NCBI RefSeq assembly: GCF_004664715.2 | Contig: NC_051082.1 | Span: 11,828,998-11,892,997 of the forward strand | Reading direction: 5' to 3' | Length of the DNA stretch: 64,000 nt | Source of the DNA: Peromyscus leucopus | Taxonomy: Eukaryota; Chordata; Mammalia; Rodentia; Cricetidae | Part shown: positions 54,824 to 64,000 of the stretch, piece after piece | Layout: each line of letters starts with the position of its first letter | Numbering within the stretch: the stretch's first letter is position 1 | The notes under the pieces: model-generated | What the model was told of the DNA's origin: nothing | The model's input: the letters and a program-made list of their open reading frames with translations, nothing else | The model's database searches: none | Position numbers and translations under genes: made by a program

Positions 54824-57477
54824 AATATGAAAATCTGGAAAAAAAGGAAGACAGACAAACAGAGTCCCTTCCCCAGATGTTGTGGCCTGGGCTCTGGCTA
54901 AGCAGTAAAGCCTGAGGTCCTGGTGGGAGAGAAGCCCCAGCAAGTGGGGCTGGAGGCTGTTGGAGTATCCTACTCACAAGGCAGTGGCCTGCCTCCTCCT
55001 ACACGTCCACTCCATCTCTCCTGTCTGACTGAGGCACAGAGGGCCTTAGTCTGAAGGAAGGCCCAGCCACAACCCCTTGTGTGCATCCTGTTGTACAGAA
55101 GCAACCAGAGCCGGGTAGGGTCAGGGCTGGTACTGGGGCACGGTGTCATTATTGCTAGCTAGCATCCATCCTGCGCCTTCTGCCTGGCCTGCTCCCCAAA
55201 GCAGGGGCTGTTGTGTGTGCAGATGAAGACCCAGGGTCTTGCAGGAGAGTTTTTCTGGCTGATAAAAAGGGAAGCCCTGGTCCCTTGGTTCTAGTGGGGC
55301 TCCCCGAGGCCACAAGGGTGACACTGGGCTCCCATTCGCCAGGATGTCTTCACAGAGGTGGTGGGCCAGAAGCGGCCAAAGCCAGGACCCAACCGAGGAG
55401 CCAAGAGGCGGAGGGAGGAGGCCTGTCAGCGAGACCAGGAGTTTTACGTCCCCTACCGGCCCAAGGATTTCGACAGTGAGCGGGGGTGAGTGTGAGCGTG
55501 TGGTCCAGCGTTAGGTGCATAAAGAGGGTCTGGGCCCCATTAAATCTCCTCCCACTTGAATCTGCAGGCTGAGCGTCAGTGGGACTGGAGGGGCCTTTGA
55601 GCAGCAGGTGGCTAGTGCGGTCCTTGACCTGATGGGGGATGAAGCGCAGAACATGAGCCGAGGTCGGCAGCAGCTCAGGTGGTAAGTGGTCAGGAAGTGC
55701 CGGGCAGTGGCCTTCACTGTCCCCATTTGGCTGCCCAGAGCGGGGTGGTGACTCCTTGCCTGCCCCATCTCCCTGGTCCGGTGTGCCCAGGAGGACTCTG
55801 ATGCAGCTTCCCAAATAACGAGATCTGGGATCTCGTTAAGTGGTATGGGGATCAAACCCCAAGTCCCCAAGCCCCACTCTCCTTTTGAGACCTGGGCTGT
55901 CCAGGAAAGGTGGCGAGGTGGTCGAGGAACTTGGAGTGTTCCGTGCGGGCAAGCGTGCCTGGCTGTCTTCTTTAATCCTCTACTGACGACATGTGAGGGG
56001 CAGGTAAGGGAACAGGTACCCCGCAGTAGACTCCACCTCCCTCTCCCTCAGGGATCGGAAGAAGAAGCGGTTTGTGGGGCAGTCAGGCCAGGAGGACAAG
56101 AAGAAGATCAAGACAGAGAGTGGCCGGTTTATCAGCAGCTCCTACAAGCGTGACCTGTATCCTGAGGGACAGACAGGGCTGCGGAGGGGCCAAGGGACTG
56201 TGGGGCTCCTATAGGAGGGCTTCATCTGGGGGCGGGGCGGCTTCCAGCTGCCGCTCCTATAGGAGGGCTTCATCTGGGGGCGGGGCAACTTCCAGCTGCC
56301 GCTCCTATAGGAGGGCTTCATCTGGGGGCGGGGCGGCTTCCAGCTGCTGCTCCTATAGGAGGGCTTCATCTGGGGGCGGGGCGGCTTCCAGCTGCTGCTC
56401 CTATAGGAGGGCTTCATCTGGGGGTGGGGCGGCTTCCAGCTGCTGCTCCTATAGGAGGGCTTCATCTGGGGGCGGGCGGGGCGGGGCGGCTTCCCTTGCT
56501 GCCCTTTCTAAGGGGCCTGAACCCAGTTGGATGCTACAGGTCACTTCCTTAATGAGATCCTCAGCTACCAGAAGTGGAAGCAGAAGCAGAAAATCGATGA
56601 CCGGGACTCTGAGGAAGAAGGGCCCTCCAACCAGCGAGGCCCGGGGCCCCGCAGAGGTGGAAAGCGAGGGCGGAGTCAAGGTGGGCAGGGCAGGTGATGT
56701 GGTCTGAATAGAGAGGTGCAGAGGTGACTATGGTCATGGCTAGGACACGCAGACTGCCCGTGTACCCCATGAGCAAAGCCCCGCCCCTGTCCTGTGGTAA
56801 CTTGCCCTGACCTCTCTGTCACAGCCCACCCAGCAGACCAGGGTCCCTGGCCTCTCGCACTCAAATGGTGGTACCTGGGGTAGCTAGTCGCAGGGTGGAT
56901 GGATGATGGTTCCCCGTGTGCACACCTAGAGAGGTGGAAGCTGGTGCTTGACCGCTTCCTACCTACCTGGAGCACCAGTCTCCACAGGGGTTGGGACGGG
57001 ATCTCTGGTGGCCACACTGGGCTGTTGGCAGCCACTGTTCAGGAAGTCCCTCTTCAAAGCTGGCGTCAGCGGCGGCTTTGGCTGAAGGAGCTGGTGATAC
57101 CTAGGCAGTTGACACTGAAAATGTGGCCTGGCCGGGGTGCCAGGTCACTTGGTGTTTGGCCTCTCTGATCCAGCCAGTGGGATTGGAGCCCGCTCAAAGC
57201 TCTGTGGGTCCAAGTCTGAGCTCCCCAAATCTCTGTGCTGACAGGTGCATCTCTGCCCCGAGCGCCCGGCGCCCCCGCAGGCCGCCCGCGCTCAGAACTC
57301 AAGACCAAGGAACAGATCCTGAAGCAGCGGCGTCAAGCCCAGAAGCAGCGCTTCCTACAGCGCGGGGGCCTGAAGCAGCTCTCAGCCCGCAACCGCCGCC
57401 GAGCTCAAGAGCTGCGCCAGGGCGCCTTCGGCCGGGGTGCCCCTTCGAGGAAGGGCAAGATGAGGAAGAGGATGTAA
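42539..57477 (+). CDS. DDX54: DDX54 / DP97, DEAD-box RNA helicase (complete, 20 coding exons)
   Basis: DDX54 is an ATP-dependent RNA helicase of the Dbp10 family, acting in the nucleolus and as a nuclear-receptor co-regulator. Coding exons: 42539-42709, 46215-46344, 47434-47504, 47930-48118, 48204-48253, 48911-48952, 49078-49173, 49563-49684, 49785-49846, 49939-50070, 50980-51190, 52575-52709, 53033-53263, 53348-53421, 54019-54216, 55343-55485, 55568-55681, 56052-56156, 56565-56680, 57245-57477. They join in frame to 874 aa. Motifs: Q motif (about 102-122), Walker A ARTGSGKT 139-146, PTRELA 173-178, TPGR 222-225, DEAD 246-249, SAT 277-279, TDLAARGLD 394-402, HRVGRVARAG 423-432. A DBP10 C-terminal domain lies around SERGLSVSG, with a basic tail ending KGKMRKRM. 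All helicase residues are intact. Intron 18 has U12-type signals; the other introns have standard GT-AG ends. Confidence 0.97.
43279..43520 (+). mobile_element. T22 tract and ID-B1 (B4-type) composite SINE
   Basis: T22 (43,279-43,300) is followed by GATGTAGCTCAGTTGGTAGAG and a B box GGTTTGAGCCCC, then a B1-like half (CATCCTAGCACCTGGGG). It resembles a tRNA but the acceptor-stem pairing is absent. Confidence 0.65.
43790..43885 (-). mobile_element. ID-type SINE remnant
   Basis: CAGAGCCTTGTATGTGCTAG in reverse. Confidence 0.5.
44030..44182 (-). mobile_element. B1 SINE with GCC-rich 5' end
   Basis: GAGAGAAGGTCTCTCTCTGC through AAAGGTGTGCGCGCC, then (GCC)n. Confidence 0.8.
44410..44805 (+). mobile_element. 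old B1, ID and younger B1 SINEs
   Basis: Old B1 at 44,410-44,530, ID at 44,560-44,630 (ATTTAGCTCAGTGGTAGAGC), B1 at 44,653-44,805 with (AAAT)n tail. Confidence 0.75.
44920..45085 (+). mobile_element. B2/B3 SINE
   Basis: GAGATGGTTCATTGGTTGAG to CAACACCCTCTTCTGG. Confidence 0.8.
45590..45990 (+). mobile_element. old B1, ID fragment and second B1
   Basis: B1-like 45,590-45,730 (internally duplicated AGCCTGGGC), ID fragment 45,738-45,792, B1 45,876-45,990. Confidence 0.65.
46700..47260. other. DDX54 intron 2 with old B1 pieces
   Basis: Short B1-like remnants at 46,710-46,765 and 47,155-47,240; the rest is unique sequence. No exon seen. Confidence 0.5.
50690..50775 (-). mobile_element. MIR SINE remnant
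   Basis: TAATTTGCCCGTGGTCACGC fits the reverse MIR core. Confidence 0.5.
51775..51895 (+). mobile_element. old B1 SINE
   Basis: GGAAGCAGGAGGATCAGTTC and CAGCCTGGGCTACGTAG. Confidence 0.6.
53757..53890 (+). mobile_element. MIR SINE remnant
   Basis: TAGCTGTGTGGCCTTGGGCA plus TTTCTCTGGGTCTC. Confidence 0.75.
54505..54819 (+). mobile_element. B1, B2 fragment and (CT)n(AC)n
   Basis: B1 54,505-54,632, B2 fragment 54,638-54,725, (CT)n 54,735-54,790, (AC)n 54,790-54,819, all in DDX54 intron 15. Confidence 0.85.
56157..56564 (+). other. DDX54 intron 18: U12-type (minor spliceosome) intron
   Basis: The donor reads GTATCCT, matching seven bases of the minor-class consensus. A branch-site TTCCTTAAT (56,545-56,553) sits 12 bases before the CAG acceptor, the spacing typical of U12 introns. 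There is little polypyrimidine tract. The exon sides join in frame (split Leu codon) as in human DDX54. The interior is a 48-bp tandem repeat. Confidence 0.85.
56206..56493 (+). repeat. 48-bp minisatellite, about six copies, in DDX54 intron 18
   Basis: Copies begin with CTCCTATAGGAGGGC at 56,206, 56,254, 56,302, 56,350, 56,398 and 56,446, exactly 48 bases apart. Each unit holds a GGGGGCGGGGC GC-box. Only a few substitutions separate the copies; the last degenerates. The period is a multiple of three, so one frame stays open across it, but the DDX54 frame hits TAG inside the first copy. Confidence 0.95.
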
Positions 57478-57775
57478 GGAGCCAGACTCGGCCCTGGGGC
57501 TGAGTAGCTGGTAGCCATGGTGTGGACATCATGGACATGTTCCCATGTGCTGCTGAGGGCAGAGTCGATGAGGAGCCGTGCTGTATGGCCACAGGAAGCA
57601 GAGGGTGCTTTTGATGGGACATCGGATTGGGTCTTGAAGGATGCATAGGAGTCCACCAGCCAAGACAGGCAGACCAAGCTCAGCTGCCGCTGCTTCCCTG
57701 AATTCAGGGTTCAGAAGTCAGGACCATGTGGACGTGGGCCCTGGCTGTCTCCGACCCAGCTTTGGGTTTTAATGT

Positions 57776-57781
57776 AATAAA
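57776..57781 (+). terminator. DDX54 polyadenylation signal AATAAA
   Basis: AATAAA about 300 bases after the DDX54 TAA, followed within 25 bases by GT-rich sequence near 57,805-57,830, fits a standard cleavage site. Confidence 0.75.
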
Positions 57782-58531
57782 CTTTTGTGGAACACCTCTA
57801 ATAGCCAGGAGTGTGGTGTCCTTGGGGTGTTGGAAGGGAGAGTGGCAGGTCTCGGCTGTCGCGGTGACTGAGAGCACGTGGCCATGCCTGTGTCCCACCT
57901 GGCCACTGGGGTGCGGTGGCCTCCACTGTCTGCTGAGATGAGAACAATGAGATCCTGGACCCGGTTGCTCGAGGCAGCTCGGGGCCGCTGCAGGGTGGTG
58001 GCAGGCTCTGAGGGCGGCACTGCCCTTCCCGCACGTGGAGGTGAGAACCGGCCCGTGCCATCTTCATGTCCCCCACCCCCCTGGTGGCTTACCCCACCTC
58101 TTGCTTGAGGTTCTGGGAAGGTCAAGCATCCCCCAGCAGCTGGACCCCAGCGCAGGCCAGACACACACTGGGGACGACCCTTTGGGGCCCCAAAGAGCTG
58201 ATGCCACCAGCAGTCACCTCCACGTCGCTTAGCAAGTGCCCATCTGGGAGTACACCAGCCCTGTCGAAGCTTGTCTGATGCCCCCCCAGCCTGCTGGGAG
58301 GGAGGCCCGTCCCCAGCCCGTGTGGCGCGTGAGGGACGCGGCACAGCTGTCAGCCCCCCGCTGACGGTCTTCTTCGTTGAGTGTCCTCTGGAAGTCTCAT
58401 AATGGCGTGGGCTGGCACGGCTCCATCTTGCCCGGGAGGGAAGCACATTCGGAGAGCCGTGGCGTTGAGCCTGCACTCCGAGAAGTGTGGGACTTGGTCC
58501 CCAGGTCCCCTTCGCTGCTCGCGTGGCCGGA

Positions 58532-63122
<4,591 letters not shown>

Positions 63123-63129
63123 CTACTGA

Positions 63130-63250
63130 GTTAGTTTGTTTTTGTTTTCAAAGGTCTCAAGAAGGCCAGTTAGCCTTGAACTAACTTTGTAGCTGACGAT
63201 GGCCTTGAACTCTTGATCCTCAAGCCTCTACCTCTTGAGTGTTAGGATGA
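63130..63250 (-). mobile_element. old B1-like SINE
   Basis: TTTGTAGCTGACGATGGCC and CTCTTGAGTGTTAGGATGACG in reverse. Confidence 0.5.
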
Positions 63251-64000
63251 CGGACATGAGGCTGGCACACCTACTAGCTACTGGGTCTTTGATTTGTTTA
63301 CAAGTTTGCTGAGCACTTATTCTACACCAGGCAGTGTGCGTAGTGACGGCAGATGCAGCCATCAAAAAGACAGACAACATGGATAATAATAGCAAACACT
63401 GCCCAGGCATGGTGGACCCTGTGGTGTAGACCAGAGACAATTTTCAATTGGAGTCAGGGAGTCTCTGCACAAAAGGCATTGGGACAGAGCCCCAGGGAAG
63501 GAGTTCTTCTGACAACTGCAGGGAACAGAGTCCAGGCCAAGGGAACAGCCAAGAAAGACCCAGGCTCCCAGCAAAACACTTGAGTATGTTGAAGGAGCCA
63601 TAAAGTCAGGAGTGACCGGAGAGAGGAGGTGACAGGTGGAAACTAAAATCAGAGCTATCCGAGGTCAGACTGTGGTGGGCCATAGGGAAAGAAAACGTTG
63701 GCAATGACCCTTCGTAAGGGGTCTTAGTGAGATGGGAGCCATGGGCAAGTTTTGAAAACACTTGTGGCTGCTGTGAGGAGCTGGGGACCGTGGGTACTCA
63801 GTGGTGGGACTTAGGGACTCCAGGAAGAATGTCATTCTGATCAGGGAGGACAGGGTGGGGAGGTGAGGATGGACCCATTCTGGGTACAGTTTGACCGTAG
63901 AGCTGATAGAGTGGGGCGGGGTGAGAGAGGGATAAACGTGATCTCTGTAGCTGGGAGGATGTCACTGTGAGGGATGACTATAGCCGGACGGAGCAGGTGG
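63251..64000. other. right edge, CFAP73 upstream intron; no exon recognised
   Basis: Unique sequence. I looked on the minus strand for the expected N-terminal exon of CFAP73 and did not find it, so it probably lies beyond the window. Confidence 0.45.

Noticed and set aside
56072..56707. 211-codon frame spanning the DDX54 minisatellite with [13 protein letters not shown] repeats
   Set aside because: The open frame comes from a 48-bp period (multiple of three) and is not the DDX54 frame; the DDX54 frame stops in the first unit.

Overview
The window reads as nuclear DNA from a muroid rodent, most likely a cricetid (hamster, vole or deer-mouse group). Dozens of rodent-specific SINEs (B1, B2, B3, B4 and ID types) occupy introns and spacers in both orientations, together with long (CA)n tracts and a few old MIR copies. 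Every gene I could assemble is a spliced vertebrate gene, and the order TPCN1 - IQCD - RITA1 - DDX54 - CFAP73 is the one known from human 12q24.13, inverted here. Nothing bacterial, viral or plasmid-like was seen apart from LTR-like debris.

Layout. 1-14,914 is TPCN1 intron with no further coding exon that I could find. 14,915-15,151 (minus) is the TPCN1 start exon. 18.6-19.2 kb is a GC-rich two-way promoter shared by TPCN1 (minus) and IQCD (plus). IQCD runs from 19.1 to 35.75 kb with five exons, four of them coding. RITA1 (minus) has its two coding exons at 40,701-41,002 and 38,365-38,872. A second GC-rich two-way promoter at about 41.8-42.54 kb separates RITA1 from DDX54. DDX54 (plus, 20 coding exons, 874 aa) fills 42,539-57,477. 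CFAP73 (minus) enters from the right; six coding exons are present (58,532-63,036) and the first coding exon lies outside the window. The genes therefore alternate head-to-head and tail-to-tail.

How the genes relate. IQCD (DRC10, nexin-dynein regulatory complex) and CFAP73 (FAP73/MIA2 family) are both axonemal proteins that regulate dynein arms. The IQCD side of the first promoter carries an RFX-type X-box next to an NF-Y box. TPCN1 (endolysosomal cation channel), RITA1 (RBPJ-binding Notch modulator) and DDX54 (nucleolar/nuclear DEAD-box helicase) are broadly expressed genes that share the promoter islands.

Exon borders were placed by eye from GT/AG sites, reading-frame continuity and remembered human proteins; no alignment was run. 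The strongest second-look items are a U12-type intron in DDX54 that carries a 48-bp minisatellite, a degenerate GC-box minisatellite inside the RITA1/DDX54 promoter, a missing ATG at the expected RITA1 start, the X-box/NF-Y module at IQCD, and two IQCD splice sites embedded in homopolymer or microsatellite DNA. I found no evidence of an undescribed multi-gene system.
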